DNA from: Erwinia phyllosphaerae
Lineage (GTDB): Bacteria; Pseudomonadota; Gammaproteobacteria; Enterobacterales; Enterobacteriaceae
Reading direction: 5' to 3'
Length of the DNA: 64,000 nucleotides
Assembly: GCF_019132875.1 (NCBI RefSeq)
Contig: NZ_JAHSPF010000015.1
Span: 17,171 to 81,170 of the forward strand
Positions 10,984-20,324 of this stretch are shown here, in pieces (the stretch's first letter is position 1; every line of letters starts with the position of its first letter). Position numbers and translations under genes: made by a program. The notes beneath the pieces were generated by a model. That model had not been told where the DNA came from and searched no databases. It saw only the letters and a program-made list of their open reading frames with translations.

Positions 10984-11253
10984 GCGGTTATCAGGCCGCC
11001 TTAGCTCGCTGACAAACTTAATGGTATAGCGTGCTGTTTTTTTTGCAGCAACCCATAAGTCAGGTAAAGCAGCAGAGGCTAAGCGGATAAACGGACCGTT
11101 TTCGCGCATGGACGCGCGAAACGAGCCCCCAGGGACGGGTTTACGGCGTGTCCGTGTTCCGCTCAGCCTCTGCTGTTATTCACCTGTCTGGAAGCGACCC
11201 GATCATGGAATATAAGAATTTATCAACAGTCCAGAGCGGTTATCAGGCCGCCT
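10984..11253. repeat. 18-bp direct repeats bounding a palindromic intergenic element
   Basis: GCGGTTATCAGGCCGCCT occurs at 10984-11001 and again at 11236-11253. Between them lies an inverted repeat with 18-base arms (about 11070-11087 and 11158-11175, one mismatch) enclosing a second hairpin, TTTCGCGC / GCGCGAAA (11100-11121). The first direct repeat can itself fold (GGCGG...CCGCC) and may be the yaaA terminator. No ORF is present. It looks like a small non-coding repeat of MITE or REP type, but the family was not identified. This is most of the 387-base gap 10970-11356. Confidence 0.6.
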
Positions 11254-11298
11254 GCGTCCACGCTATCCATAGCTTTTTGTTATAAAACCCGCTGTAAC

Positions 11299-11326
11299 AG
11301 AACCGTAATCATATTTACGCCACGCA
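11299..11326 (+). promoter_or_regulatory. hrp box (HrpL-type promoter)
   Basis: AGAACC, a 15-base spacer, then CCACGCA. The known HrpL consensus is GGAACC-N15/16-CCACNNA; this matches at all but the first base, with correct spacing. It lies 30 bases before the start of a type III chaperone-like gene, on the same strand, so it should drive the chaperone/effector pair as part of the Hrp regulon. Confidence 0.8.
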
Positions 11327-11356
11327 AGGTTTATCTAAACCAGCCGCGAGGTAATT

Positions 11357-12352
11357 ATGGATCGGCAAGCGCTTCTCAAGACCGTAACGGAACGAGCCTG
11401 GCACGCCGCCCGTTCACCCGTCGAAAACACCGTTACGCCCGAATTACGTAATCCGTTACCTGCCGCTTCACGAGACTGGCTACGGGCGACGGCCGAACTG
11501 TTTGACGCAGACGAGCAGACGCAGCAGCAGTTTGCCGAAACGGGTTTACTGCGTCTGGATGCCCTGCATGTCGTTGTCCTTTGTCAGAGCGAAAAACCCG
11601 TTCCGCTGTGGCTGGCCGTAGGCTATTTGCGAACGCCTGCCGTTCATCCTGAAACCTGGCAGCAGATAGTGCTGCGCGCTAACGGCGTGGCTATGGCAAT
11701 GAACGGGATTAGCCTTTCGCTGAATGAACAAGGCGTGACGCTGCTGACCAGACGGCTGGCTTTTGACACGCCGGGTGATGCTATGGCGCTGGCGGAAATT
11801 CTTAACGATATCGACTCGCTTGCCGCCAGCCTGATCGATTTGCTGTTTTCTTTGCGACAACCCGAAGAAGCGCCAGAAGAGCATGAAGCGCCCGCGCCTT
11901 CTGCCCGGATGACGGCCTGGCAACAGGAGACGGCGCTGAAGATTGATGCGCTGGCGCAACAGGCACTGGCTGCGCAATGGCATTATCCGCTGATAAATCA
12001 GGCGGTTAAAGCCCTACAGCTTTCCCCGGCACAATACGATCTTGATGGCTGTTTTTGTTCGCTGCGCTTCCCTGAACGCGAAATAGCGATAACGGCAGAT
12101 GGCGATGGTCGACACCTTTTTTTGTCTACGCCGCTAACGGTGCCATCCGCTGCGGGCCACCAGTTATTGCTCGCCAACGAAAACCTACAGGTACTGACGA
12201 ACTGCTCATCAGGAGTGATTGATGAGCGCATTAGCCTGCTGTCGCGCTGGGATTCCTTTGGGCTGGACGGCACAGATTTGGCCGAATGGCTGGCCAATTT
12301 TATGACGCTGACCGTGGCTTTCGACGGCGATAAGCAGAGAGGCAAATTATGA
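11357..12352 (+). CDS. Tandem-domain type III secretion chaperone-like protein
   Basis: Acidic 331-residue protein with two successive segments that each read like a class I (CesT-type) secretion chaperone. The first (about 68-168) ends VLRANGVAMAMNGISLSLNE...LLTRRLAFDT followed by a hydrophobic helix; the second (about 228-325) ends HQLLLANENLQVLTN...RISLLSRWDS plus a similar helix. A Pro/Glu/Ala-rich linker (about 168-185) joins them. Typical chaperones of this class have one such domain of 120-160 residues and act as homodimers, so one chain may form an intramolecular pair. Start ATG 11357 has GAGG five bases upstream. Its stop overlaps the next ATG (ATGA), implying translational coupling. 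I cannot name an orthologue. Confidence 0.75.
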   Translation: MDRQALLKTVTERAWHAARSPVENTVTPELRNPLPAASRDWLRATAELFDADEQTQQQFAETGLLRLDALHVVVLCQSEKPVPLWLAVGYLRTPAVHPETWQQIVLRANGVAMAMNGISLSLNEQGVTLLTRRLAFDTPGDAMALAEILNDIDSLAASLIDLLFSLRQPEEAPEEHEAPAPSARMTAWQQETALKIDALAQQALAAQWHYPLINQAVKALQLSPAQYDLDGCFCSLRFPEREIAITADGDGRHLFLSTPLTVPSAAGHQLLLANENLQVLTNCSSGVIDERISLLSRWDSFGLDGTDLAEWLANFMTLTVAFDGDKQRGKL

Positions 12353-13938
12353 GCGATCTGATCCAACGCGCGCCAGCCCTTCAACCCATGACGGTGCAAA
12401 ACAGCAGAGGCGATATTGAAAGCGGCCCGCTGCCTGATGCTGCTCCGGCTCGCGCCGCCAGGGCCGGCCAGAATGCCAGCCAGTTTTTTAGCGACATGGC
12501 CGACGGCGCGAAAAAGGGCTTACGAGCCACCTCAGGCGGCCTGCAAACGATGGGAAATGCCACGCTGGGCGGGATAAAAACCGGCGGCAACTATGCCGCA
12601 GATAAGTTAACGGTGATGGGAAAAGCGGGCTGGCAAGGGACAAAATATGTTGGCGGACAAGGCTGGAAAGGCACGAAAATCGTGGGCAAAGCGGGCTGGA
12701 ACGAGACCAAAAACTCTGCCGTCACGCTGGGCAAATTTGCCTCTGCACCGCTGCAAAACAAGGCCTGGGGCGCGCTGGGTGGCCACGCACTGCAGCAAAT
12801 GATTACCTGCGGCCTGCCGACGCTGATGCGCGAAGAAGCTTTTATTGAAGCCTATAACATGATGCTGCCGCATCTGGCAGAGAAACACCCCGCCGCCGCC
12901 GTGGGACTGCAGGTAGCCGTTTCGCTGGCCAACATCGCGGCTCACCACCATATCAGGGAACCGCGTCTTGCCCGCGATCCCCAGCACAACGCCGTAGCGG
13001 TTCGCGGCCAGTTTGGCCTTAGCCCGGATCAGGCGGCCGTGATCCAGCGCGATAAGCCGCAGGAATGGCAGAGCATGGTGGATAAACATCATAAAGATTC
13101 GCAGCGTGTGACCGGACAGCAGGTTGCGGCCGAGCTGATGAATATAGGTATGTCGGCAGCCGGCGCGCTGACCGGCAATTCCGGCCTGACCGCCCGCGTT
13201 CTCAGTACCCAACTGCGTAACGTAATTTATGCGGTTTCAAGGGAATCTTTGCAGGCTACAGGCAGTATGGTGGCGTCACGCGACGGCAAACCCAGTCACG
13301 GCGTGAGCGATGGCGATATGCGTACCAACGGCGCCTGGTACACGCTGAACACGCTGGCGATGGGTATGCTTCAGGATGGCCTGATCCAGAAGGCGCTCCC
13401 GCAAGGCTATACCGTTTCGGGGCCAGAGATTCGTGATGCGGCAGGCGCACGCCTTAGCGGCAAGGAGCTACACGAAATGGCTGCGCTGGTCTCCGGCATT
13501 CGAGCCGCCTGCAATAGCGTTATTGAAACGGGCGATGCCTTTCTGGGTAAACATTACGATGCCAAACGCGCGGGCGACTCGCAAAAATTTTCGCCCTCCC
13601 TGCCGCTAAAGGACTATGCCCGCCTGCTGGATCACTCGATTGCCCGCCTGAGCTGGAATAACTTCGCCAACGGCAGCACGCTGGCTGCGCAGCAGGTACT
13701 GAACGCCGCAACCAAAGGCAATCTTTCCCCCCTGTTGTCCAGCCTGTTAAACAACGGCGGAACCGCTGCCGCTTTTGGGCTGACCTACAAGATGGTGAAT
13801 CAGATTTATCAGGCGCACAGTAAAGTGCGTGGTGCCGTCGCCGCGGCGACAAGTGGCCCGGTGAATATTACCGCCGCAGGACAGCCCAACCCGGCGGCTG
13901 CGGTACAGGGCCAACAGGGAAACAGCGGGACGGCATAG
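12349..13938 (+). CDS. Candidate type III effector with 11-residue repeats
   Basis: 529 residues, overlapping the chaperone stop by four bases. The first 55 residues are rich in Ala, Pro, Ser and Gln and look unstructured, as expected for a secretion leader. Residues 64-129 form six consecutive 11-residue units, the clearest being KLTVMGKAGWQ, GTKYVGGQGWK and GTKIVGKAGWN. The rest is mostly alpha-helical in character with alanine-rich stretches and a Gly/Ala/Gln-rich tail (about 495-529). No catalytic motif was recognised, and no signal peptide or definite membrane segment is seen. Effector status is inferred from the hrp box, the coupled chaperone and the composition; a translocator or harpin-like helper is an alternative. 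Confidence 0.65.
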   Translation: MSDLIQRAPALQPMTVQNSRGDIESGPLPDAAPARAARAGQNASQFFSDMADGAKKGLRATSGGLQTMGNATLGGIKTGGNYAADKLTVMGKAGWQGTKYVGGQGWKGTKIVGKAGWNETKNSAVTLGKFASAPLQNKAWGALGGHALQQMITCGLPTLMREEAFIEAYNMMLPHLAEKHPAAAVGLQVAVSLANIAAHHHIREPRLARDPQHNAVAVRGQFGLSPDQAAVIQRDKPQEWQSMVDKHHKDSQRVTGQQVAAELMNIGMSAAGALTGNSGLTARVLSTQLRNVIYAVSRESLQATGSMVASRDGKPSHGVSDGDMRTNGAWYTLNTLAMGMLQDGLIQKALPQGYTVSGPEIRDAAGARLSGKELHEMAALVSGIRAACNSVIETGDAFLGKHYDAKRAGDSQKFSPSLPLKDYARLLDHSIARLSWNNFANGSTLAAQQVLNAATKGNLSPLLSSLLNNGGTAAAFGLTYKMVNQIYQAHSKVRGAVAAATSGPVNITAAGQPNPAAAVQGQQGNSGTA

Positions 13939-13958
13939 GATGGCATAAATAGCGGAAG

Positions 13959-13981
13959 CGGCCCTTGCCAGACAAGGGCCG
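13959..13981. terminator. Hairpin between the effector-like gene and thrC
   Basis: Nine-base arms CGGCCCTTG / CAAGGGCCG with a short loop lie between the two convergent stops (13938 and 13988). It probably serves both genes, although neither side has a strong T tract. Confidence 0.6.
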
Positions 13982-13987
13982 AAGCGG

Positions 13988-15274
13988 TTACTTGTACAAC
14001 AGAAAATCACGCAGCTGGGCAAAATCGGCCGCCATTTTGTGCGACAGCAGCGGCAGATCGGCACGATCCGCCAGCTCTTTCGGCAGCGGCAGCGGCTGGC
14101 CCAGGATCTCTTCCACGCTCTCTTTAAACTTGGCCGGATGCGCCGTTCCCAGGAACAGGCCAAACTCGCCTTCCTGCAGCTGATCGCGCAGCAAACGATA
14201 AGCAATGGCCGCGTGCGGCTCGGAGATATAACCCAGATCGGCCAGCTCGCGCATGGCTGCACGCGTGGTTTCGTCATCCACCGCGCCAAAGCCCAGATCG
14301 GTCAGGCGCCAGGTTTTACGACGGAACAGCTCTTCAACGCGCGGCCAGTTATTTGGCTGGCTGACATCCATTGCGTTAGAAAGCGTCGAGACGGTGGCGG
14401 CAGGCAGCCATTCACCGGCCTGCAAAAAGCGCGGCACGGTATCATTGGCGTTGGTGGCGGCGATAAAGCGCTTCACCGGCAGTCCCAGTGATTTCGCCAG
14501 TAAACCTGCAGTCAGATCGCCAAAGTTGCCGCTCGGCACGGAAACCACCAGCTGATTACGTTTTTCCTGCGGCAGCTGGGCTACCGCTTCAAAGTAGTAG
14601 CAGATTTGCGCCAGCAGGCGGCTGATATTGATAGAGTTCGCCGAGTTCAGGCCAATAGCCTTTTTCAGCAGTTCATCGTCAAACGCCTGTTTTACCAGCG
14701 ACTGGCAGGTATCAAAATCACCGTCGATGGCGATGGTCTGGATATTACCGCCCAGCGTACAAAACAGTTTTTCCTGCAGCTTGCTGATTTTGCCCTGCGG
14801 ATAAAGGATGACGACGCGAACGTTTTCCATGCCGTAAAACGCATGGGCAACCGCTGCACCGGTATCGCCGGAGGTCGCGGTCAGGATAGTGATTTTTTCA
14901 TCCGCGCCGCTGACATAAGAGAGCATCTGCGCCATGAAACGGCCGCCGAAATCTTTAAAAGCCAGCGTTGGGCCGTGGAACAGCTCCAGTGCGGAAATAT
15001 CGTCGGTCACTTTTGCTACGGGCGCAGGAAAAGCAAAAGCGCTTTTAACGCGCTCGTGCAGCTGGTGCGCTTCAATTTCGTCGCCGATAAACGCAGAAAG
15101 GATTTTGCTGCTGCGGCTGACGAAATCCATTTCCAGCATCTCATCGATGTCGGTCAGCTCAAACTCCGGCAGTTCCAGCGGAAAAAACAGCCCTTGTTGA
15201 CTACCAAGACCCTGCTTTACCGCCTGCGAAAAGCTGACCTGTTCGTTGTGATCTTTCAGATTATAAAGTTTCAT
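13988..15274 (-). CDS. thrC: Threonine synthase
   Basis: PLP enzyme making L-threonine from O-phosphohomoserine, the last step of the pathway. The 428-residue protein matches the E. coli length. The PLP-lysine lies in HGPTLAFKDFGGRFM and the phosphate loop region is VSVPSGNFGDLTAG. It is the third gene of thrABC, starting three bases after thrB. Confidence 0.98.
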   Translation of the reverse strand: MKLYNLKDHNEQVSFSQAVKQGLGSQQGLFFPLELPEFELTDIDEMLEMDFVSRSSKILSAFIGDEIEAHQLHERVKSAFAFPAPVAKVTDDISALELFHGPTLAFKDFGGRFMAQMLSYVSGADEKITILTATSGDTGAAVAHAFYGMENVRVVILYPQGKISKLQEKLFCTLGGNIQTIAIDGDFDTCQSLVKQAFDDELLKKAIGLNSANSINISRLLAQICYYFEAVAQLPQEKRNQLVVSVPSGNFGDLTAGLLAKSLGLPVKRFIAATNANDTVPRFLQAGEWLPAATVSTLSNAMDVSQPNNWPRVEELFRRKTWRLTDLGFGAVDDETTRAAMRELADLGYISEPHAAIAYRLLRDQLQEGEFGLFLGTAHPAKFKESVEEILGQPLPLPKELADRADLPLLSHKMAADFAQLRDFLLYK

Positions 15275-15277
15275 GCG

Positions 15278-16207
15278 TTATCCCAGTTTACGTGCGCCAG
15301 CCGTGTCTAAGCGGCAAATATGGACGAAGCCTTCCTCATTTTGCAGATAGTGCTGGCGTAGCCAGTCTGCCATACGCTGAGCGGTGCCTTCCTGATTACA
15401 AACAGCAAAGAGCGTTGGGCCAGAACCGGAAATCCCGCAGGCCAGTGCGCCAATATCTTTGGAGGCCTGGCGAGCCTCGGCAAAGCCCGGCAACAGTCGG
15501 GTGCGGTAAGGTTCCGCCACCACGTCGCGCATTAGCTTCAACGCCAGTTCCGGCTGCTGAGTATGACAGGCGTGAATAAACCCGCCCAGGTAGCGACCAT
15601 GTTTAATGATATCTTCTTTACGGTACTGTGCAGGCAGGATTGCTCTGGCTTCTGCGGTGGAAACTTTGATGCCGGGATAAGCCATGACCCATAGCCAGTC
15701 ATCAAAGCATGGAACGGACTGGCTGATGATGCCGTTCTCTTCCAGCATCAGCTGCAGGCCGCCCAGATAGCAGGGGGCGACGTTATCAAAGTGTACGCTG
15801 CCGGAAATACGCCCTTCCAGCTCGCCCATCAGCGCCAGCAGTTCGGTATCGCTTAGCGGCTTGCCGCAGTGCTCGTTCATCGCCATCAGCCCGGCGACCA
15901 CCGAACAGGCGCTCGATCCCAGCCCGGAACCAATCGGCATATTTTTTTCCAGCGTCATTGCCACCGGCACGCGTTCGCCAATGGCCTCGCAGAAGCGATC
16001 CCAACACTGCCAGACAATATTTTCCTGCGGATTAGCAGGCAGTTTGCTGACAAAACGCCCCTCGTTACGCAGGCTGAATTCGCTGGCTGCGATCACCGTC
16101 ACGCAGTCGCCCAGCAGCGTGCCGTCGACTGGCGATACCGCCGCGCCCAGCACATCAAAGCCCACGCTAACGTTGCCGATTGAGGCAGGGGCATAGATCT
16201 TAACCAT
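15278..16207 (-). CDS. thrB: Homoserine kinase
   Basis: GHMP-family kinase phosphorylating L-homoserine. The start at ATG 16207 ([19 protein letters not shown]) gives 309 residues, in line with E. coli (310), and lies two bases after the thrA stop; an in-frame upstream ATG at 16228 would overlap thrA. The ATP loop [12 protein letters not shown] and the C-terminal [11 protein letters not shown] motif are present. Confidence 0.97.
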   Translation of the reverse strand: MVKIYAPASIGNVSVGFDVLGAAVSPVDGTLLGDCVTVIAASEFSLRNEGRFVSKLPANPQENIVWQCWDRFCEAIGERVPVAMTLEKNMPIGSGLGSSACSVVAGLMAMNEHCGKPLSDTELLALMGELEGRISGSVHFDNVAPCYLGGLQLMLEENGIISQSVPCFDDWLWVMAYPGIKVSTAEARAILPAQYRKEDIIKHGRYLGGFIHACHTQQPELALKLMRDVVAEPYRTRLLPGFAEARQASKDIGALACGISGSGPTLFAVCNQEGTAQRMADWLRQHYLQNEEGFVHICRLDTAGARKLG

Positions 16208-16209
16208 GT

Positions 16210-18672
16210 TTAAACTCCCAACTTCCATGACAAGGTGCGTAACAGATCGGCAAACACGCCTGCGGCGGTTACATCGTTACCCGCACCGTAACCGCGCAGC
16301 ACCAGCGGAATAGGCTGATAGTAGCGGCTGTAAAAAGCCAGCGCGTTCTCGCCGTTTTTGACTTTATAAAGCGGATCGTTACCGTCTACCGCATCGATTT
16401 TTACGCGGCAGCGCCCGCCCTCTTCAATGGCACCGACAAAGCGTAACACTTTGCCTTCTTCTGCCGCGCTGCGTACACGTGCGGCAAAATCGTTATCCAG
16501 CTCGGGCAAACGCTGCATAAACGTTTCTACGTCAGCGATAGCCGTTAAGGCTTCCGGCAGCACGGCTTCAATTTCAATGTCGCTCAGCTCTAACTGATAT
16601 CCAGCCTCACGCGCCAGAATCAGCAGTTTACGCGCCACATCCATACCCGAAAGATCGTCACGCGGGTCTGGCTCGGTAAAACCCATCTCTCGCGCCATGC
16701 GGGTGGCGGCAGAAAGCGATACGCCTTCGTCCAGCTTGCCAAAAATAAACGACAGCGATCCGGAAAGGATACCGGAGAAACGCAGCAGTTCATCACCGGC
16801 GTTCAATAAGTTTTGCAGATTCTCAATAACCGGCAGGCCTGCGCCGACGTTGGTATCGTAAAGGAATTTACGCCGCGATTTCGCCGCCGCCGCACGCATC
16901 TGCTGGTAGTACTGCCAGGAGGAGGTATTCGCCTTTTTGTTTGGCGTCACCACGTGAAAACCGTCGGCCAGGAAATCGGCATACTGTTCGGCGACCGCCT
17001 GGCTGGAAGTACAGTCAACGATCACCGGGTTAAGCAGGTGGTACTCTTTTACCAGCCGGTTCAGGCGGTCCAGATTAAAAGGTTCTTTCGCTTCCTGTAA
17101 TGCAGCCTGCCAGTTGTCCAGCGGAATGCCGTGTACGTTAGTTAAAAGCGCGCTGGAGTTGGCAATACCGCAAACGCGCAGATCGATATGCTTGTTTTTC
17201 AGCCACGCCTGCTGACGGAAAAGCTGCTCGATCAGCGCGGTGCCAACGCCGCCGACGCCAATCACAAACACTTCAATGACCTGATCGGTGGCAAACAGCA
17301 TCTGATGGACTACCCGCACGCCGGTAGTGGCTTCATCATTATTCACGACCACGGAAATAGAACGCTCGGAAGAACCTTGCGCGATAGCAACGATATTGAT
17401 ATTGGCCCGCGCCAGCGCTGAGAAAAACTTGGCGGAGATACCGCGCAGCGTACGCATGCCGTCACCCACCACGGAGATGACCGCCAGGTTCTCCATCACG
17501 TCCAGCGGCTCCAGCAGGCCATCTTTCAGTTCCAGTAAAAACTCATCTTCCAGCACGCGGCGCGCGCGCAGCTGCTCGTTTTGCGGCACGCAAAAGCTGA
17601 TGCTGTATTCAGAAGAAGATTGCGTAATCAGCACAACGGAGATGCCGCTGCGGGACATCGCGGCAAACACGCGCGCAGCCATGCCGATCATTCCCTTCAT
17701 GCCAGGGCCAGAGACGTTAAACATCGCCATATTATTAAGGTTGGTGATGCCTTTTACCGGATTATCTTCGTCGGAGCTGTCGCCGCCAATCAGCGTACCC
17801 GGTGCCTGAGGATTGGCGGTATTTTTAATCAGGCAAGGGATTTGAAACTGGGCAATAGGAGCGATAGTACGTGGGTGCAGTACCTTGGCACCGAAGTAGG
17901 AAAGCTCCATCGCTTCCTGATAAGACATCGTTTTTAGCAGCCGCGCATCAGGCACCTGACGCGGGTCGCAGGTATAAACGCCGTCGACGTCCGTCCAGAT
18001 TTCGCAGCAGTCCGCGCGCAGACAGGCGGCCAGCACGGCGGCGGAGTAGTCTGAACCGTTACGGCCCAGCACCACCAGTTCGCCCTTGTCATTGCCGGCA
18101 GTAAAGCCAGCCATCAGGATCATATTTTCCGCCGGGATTTGTCCGGCAGCGATACGGCGAGTAGATTCAGGAATATCAACGGTGGATTCGAGATAGTGGC
18201 CGACGGCCAGCAGCTTTTCAACAGGATTAATGACGGTAACGCCGTAGCCGCGTGCCTGCAGCAGCCCTTCCATAATGGCGATAGAGAGTTTTTCGCCACG
18301 GCAAATGATGGCGGCATTGACGCTGTCCGGACACTGGCCAAGCAGGCTGATACCGTGCAGCACCTGCTTCAGCTGAGCAAATTCTGCATCGACCAGGCTT
18401 TTCAGCCGTGCATAATCAAACTTCGCTTCCGCTTCCGCCAGTCCTTTCAGCAGCGAGTCAAAAATGTGTTCGGCGTCGAGCAGGTTAGCCAGCGCATCCT
18501 GCCCGCTGATGGTTTTCTCAATCATCGCCACCAGGTGATTGGTTATTTTTGCCGGCGCGGACAATACGGTAGCAACCTGTCCCTGCTTAGCATTACTCTC
18601 CAGAATATCCGCCACGCGCATAAATCTTTCCGCGTTGGCGACTGAGGTTCCACCGAATTTCAGCACTCGCAT
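16210..18672 (-). CDS. thrA: Bifunctional aspartokinase I / homoserine dehydrogenase I
   Basis: First and third steps of the aspartate-to-threonine pathway, feedback-inhibited by threonine. Start ATG 18672, preceded by AGGAG, gives 820 residues, the E. coli length. N-terminal kinase begins [13 protein letters not shown]; two ACT-type regulatory segments follow (about 320-460); the dehydrogenase half begins at [17 protein letters not shown] and includes the substrate region [18 protein letters not shown]. Confidence 0.98.
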   Translation of the reverse strand: MRVLKFGGTSVANAERFMRVADILESNAKQGQVATVLSAPAKITNHLVAMIEKTISGQDALANLLDAEHIFDSLLKGLAEAEAKFDYARLKSLVDAEFAQLKQVLHGISLLGQCPDSVNAAIICRGEKLSIAIMEGLLQARGYGVTVINPVEKLLAVGHYLESTVDIPESTRRIAAGQIPAENMILMAGFTAGNDKGELVVLGRNGSDYSAAVLAACLRADCCEIWTDVDGVYTCDPRQVPDARLLKTMSYQEAMELSYFGAKVLHPRTIAPIAQFQIPCLIKNTANPQAPGTLIGGDSSDEDNPVKGITNLNNMAMFNVSGPGMKGMIGMAARVFAAMSRSGISVVLITQSSSEYSISFCVPQNEQLRARRVLEDEFLLELKDGLLEPLDVMENLAVISVVGDGMRTLRGISAKFFSALARANINIVAIAQGSSERSISVVVNNDEATTGVRVVHQMLFATDQVIEVFVIGVGGVGTALIEQLFRQQAWLKNKHIDLRVCGIANSSALLTNVHGIPLDNWQAALQEAKEPFNLDRLNRLVKEYHLLNPVIVDCTSSQAVAEQYADFLADGFHVVTPNKKANTSSWQYYQQMRAAAAKSRRKFLYDTNVGAGLPVIENLQNLLNAGDELLRFSGILSGSLSFIFGKLDEGVSLSAATRMAREMGFTEPDPRDDLSGMDVARKLLILAREAGYQLELSDIEIEAVLPEALTAIADVETFMQRLPELDNDFAARVRSAAEEGKVLRFVGAIEEGGRCRVKIDAVDGNDPLYKVKNGENALAFYSRYYQPIPLVLRGYGAGNDVTAAGVFADLLRTLSWKLGV

Positions 18673-18695
18673 AATCATCTCCTGAATTTTTGCCG

Positions 18696-18736
18696 AAAAA
18701 AAAGCCCGCACTGTTTAAGGTGCGGGCTTTTTTTAT
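18696..18736 (-). terminator. thr operon attenuator
   Basis: Read on the minus strand, AAAGCCCGCAC and GTGCGGGCTTT form a strong stem flanked by A and T runs, between the thrL stop and thrA. This is the leader terminator that threonyl/isoleucyl-tRNA levels control through thrL translation. It overlaps the 5' end of the region preceding thrA. Confidence 0.93.
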
Positions 18737-18751
18737 TTTTTCCTGTATGCG

Positions 18752-18826
18752 TCAGCCCGCACCGTTACCTGTGGTAATGGTGGTGGTAATAATAATGATT
18801 GTTGTCATCAGGCTGTGAGTACGCAT
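18752..18826 (-). CDS. thrL: thr operon leader peptide
   Basis: A 24-codon peptide reading MRTHSLMTTIIIITTTITTG then NGAG. It carries eight Thr and five Ile codons, mostly in one uninterrupted block, and the conserved C-terminal TTGNGAG seen in E. coli ThrL. Ribosome stalling on this block during Thr or Ile starvation would prevent attenuator formation. Starting at the inner Met7 (18808) is possible, as no strong ribosome site marks either ATG. Confidence 0.93.
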   Translation of the reverse strand: MRTHSLMTTIIIITTTITTGNGAG

Positions 18827-18864
18827 TTTAGATTTACTGTCTGTCTCGAATTTGTCCGCTTCCA

Positions 18865-18893
18865 GAAGTAAAGCAAAGCGCCTGTTAAGTCAA
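18865..18893 (-). promoter_or_regulatory. thr operon sigma70 promoter
   Basis: On the minus strand -35 TTGACT (18893-18888), spacer of 17 bases, -10 TACTTC (18870-18865). E. coli thrLABC has TTGACT and TACTTT at the same spacing. Transcription should start near 18858, about 30 bases before thrL. Confidence 0.8.
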
Positions 18894-19013
18894 TTTTTTT
18901 ATCCGCTTCCCGGTAAGCGCTGACCAGATGCCCGCCGGGCATTTGGGCCGAAAACAAAACGTTACGGGTACAAAATCGCTCAATCATCAGCATGACGTAC
19001 CAGAGCAAGAGAA

Positions 19014-19712
19014 TCAGGCAGATTTTTTATCTATAAGTTTTTTTTCTACATCTTTTAGCAAACGATGCAGCATCGCCGTATCGCGCTGCTGTAGTAAGCC
19101 GATACGCTGATGTAGCCAGTCGACAAGTTTTTGATCGTCACTGACGTCCAGACGATCGATCAGCTGGCCAACGCGCTGGCGTAGCGCCGTCAGCTGCTGT
19201 TCATCCGCAGGGGCAGGCAAGGAAGCCGTCACCTGACGCAAGCTGGACAGCTGATAACAGTAAACCATTACCGCCTGCCCCAGATTCAGCGAAGGGTAGT
19301 CTGCCGCCATCGGGATACCGGTTAAAACGTCCACCAGCTCCAGCTCTTCGTTGGTCAGGCCGGTATCTTCGCGCCCAAACACCAGCGCCGCGCTGCCAAT
19401 CCACTGCAGCTTCTCCTCCAGCAGGCTTTCTACCTGCTGCGGCGAGGCATAATAACGAAACTTTGCCCGGCTGCGCGCCGTAGTGGCAATACTGAAATCA
19501 ATATCGGCCAGCGCCGCGGCAAGCGTCGGCCAGGATGTCGCATTATCCAGAATTTCGCCTGCGCCGTGCGCTACCCAACGTGCCGCAGGCTCCAGGTGTG
19601 CCTGGCTGTTAACGATGCGCAGTTCATCAAATCCCATGGTCTTCATCGCGCGTGCGGCGGCACCGACGTTTTCTGGTCGCGCCGGGGAAACAAGTATTAA
19701 AGGGAAACGCAT
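19014..19712 (-). CDS. yjtD: TrmJ-like SPOUT RNA methyltransferase YjtD (LasT)
   Basis: Predicted SAM-dependent 2'-O-ribose methyltransferase of the TrmH/TrmJ branch; its substrate in E. coli is not established to my knowledge. The 232-residue protein carries the knot-fold motifs: LVSPARPENVGAAARAM (N-terminal), LVFGREDTGLTNEEL and YPSLNLGQAVMVYCYQL. A C-terminal helical extension (about 165-232) follows. It lies just upstream of the thr promoter, as in E. coli. Confidence 0.9.
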   Translation of the reverse strand: MRFPLILVSPARPENVGAAARAMKTMGFDELRIVNSQAHLEPAARWVAHGAGEILDNATSWPTLAAALADIDFSIATTARSRAKFRYYASPQQVESLLEEKLQWIGSAALVFGREDTGLTNEELELVDVLTGIPMAADYPSLNLGQAVMVYCYQLSSLRQVTASLPAPADEQQLTALRQRVGQLIDRLDVSDDQKLVDWLHQRIGLLQQRDTAMLHRLLKDVEKKLIDKKSA

Positions 19713-20324
19713 TTCGGCCTTCTTAAGATTAATTTAAACCATTTCTGATAAGGATTATGACATAAGACGAGCGCCAGATGATGGACGTTGTTTTTAACAA
19801 ATCAATAACATAACCATTCTGCAGCAGACCTTCGTTAATTGAAAACTACGCCTTTCTTCCTCATATATCAGGGATAAAAACATTTATCTTAAGATAACCT
19901 TATTTACTTCAGTTAATTATGAAATGTTAAAATTTAGCTATACTCTTTTAATCCGCTTCCGTTTTTTTCGTCGCAAAAAAATGGCATTTTGTGAGCTAAA
20001 CCGCCCTTCCGCGAGGCATTTTTCAACGCCAGCTCAACGTGCTACAATTGGTTTGATATAAGTCAATTAAGCTTTATTTATTGGCTGTTGGCTGTGGCTT
20101 GTGCTGTTATGTTGCTGTTAATGAGGTTAGGATATACGCCACTTTTTGACCTTGCCGAGACAGGGCGTCTCCTTTTTTTACCAGGGGATTTCCCGGTCCA
20201 TGAATGGCTTGTGAACATATTCCGTACAGCCCGCGTTACGCGTCAGTTGACGCCTGCGTATTATCAGATACGGTAACCGCTGTATGCCCCATATCGTTTT
20301 TTGGCAATTTTAGGTAGCGAACAC
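19713..20324 (+). promoter_or_regulatory. arcA upstream region with an FNR-like site and a long leader
   Basis: A 612-base AT-rich gap between yjtD and arcA. It contains a good -10 (TATACT, 19939-19944), which would give a leader of more than 350 bases, and an FNR-type dyad TTGAT-ATAA-GTCAA (20053-20066; consensus TTGAT-N4-ATCAA). FNR activation of arcA is known in E. coli. A 62-codon ORF here (20088-20276, TTG start) has no ribosome site and is not called. Confidence 0.55.

Noticed and set aside
20088..20276. 62-codon ORF upstream of arcA with a hydrophobic start
   Set aside because: TTG start without a ribosome site, inside a long arcA leader; not similar to E. coli YjjY.
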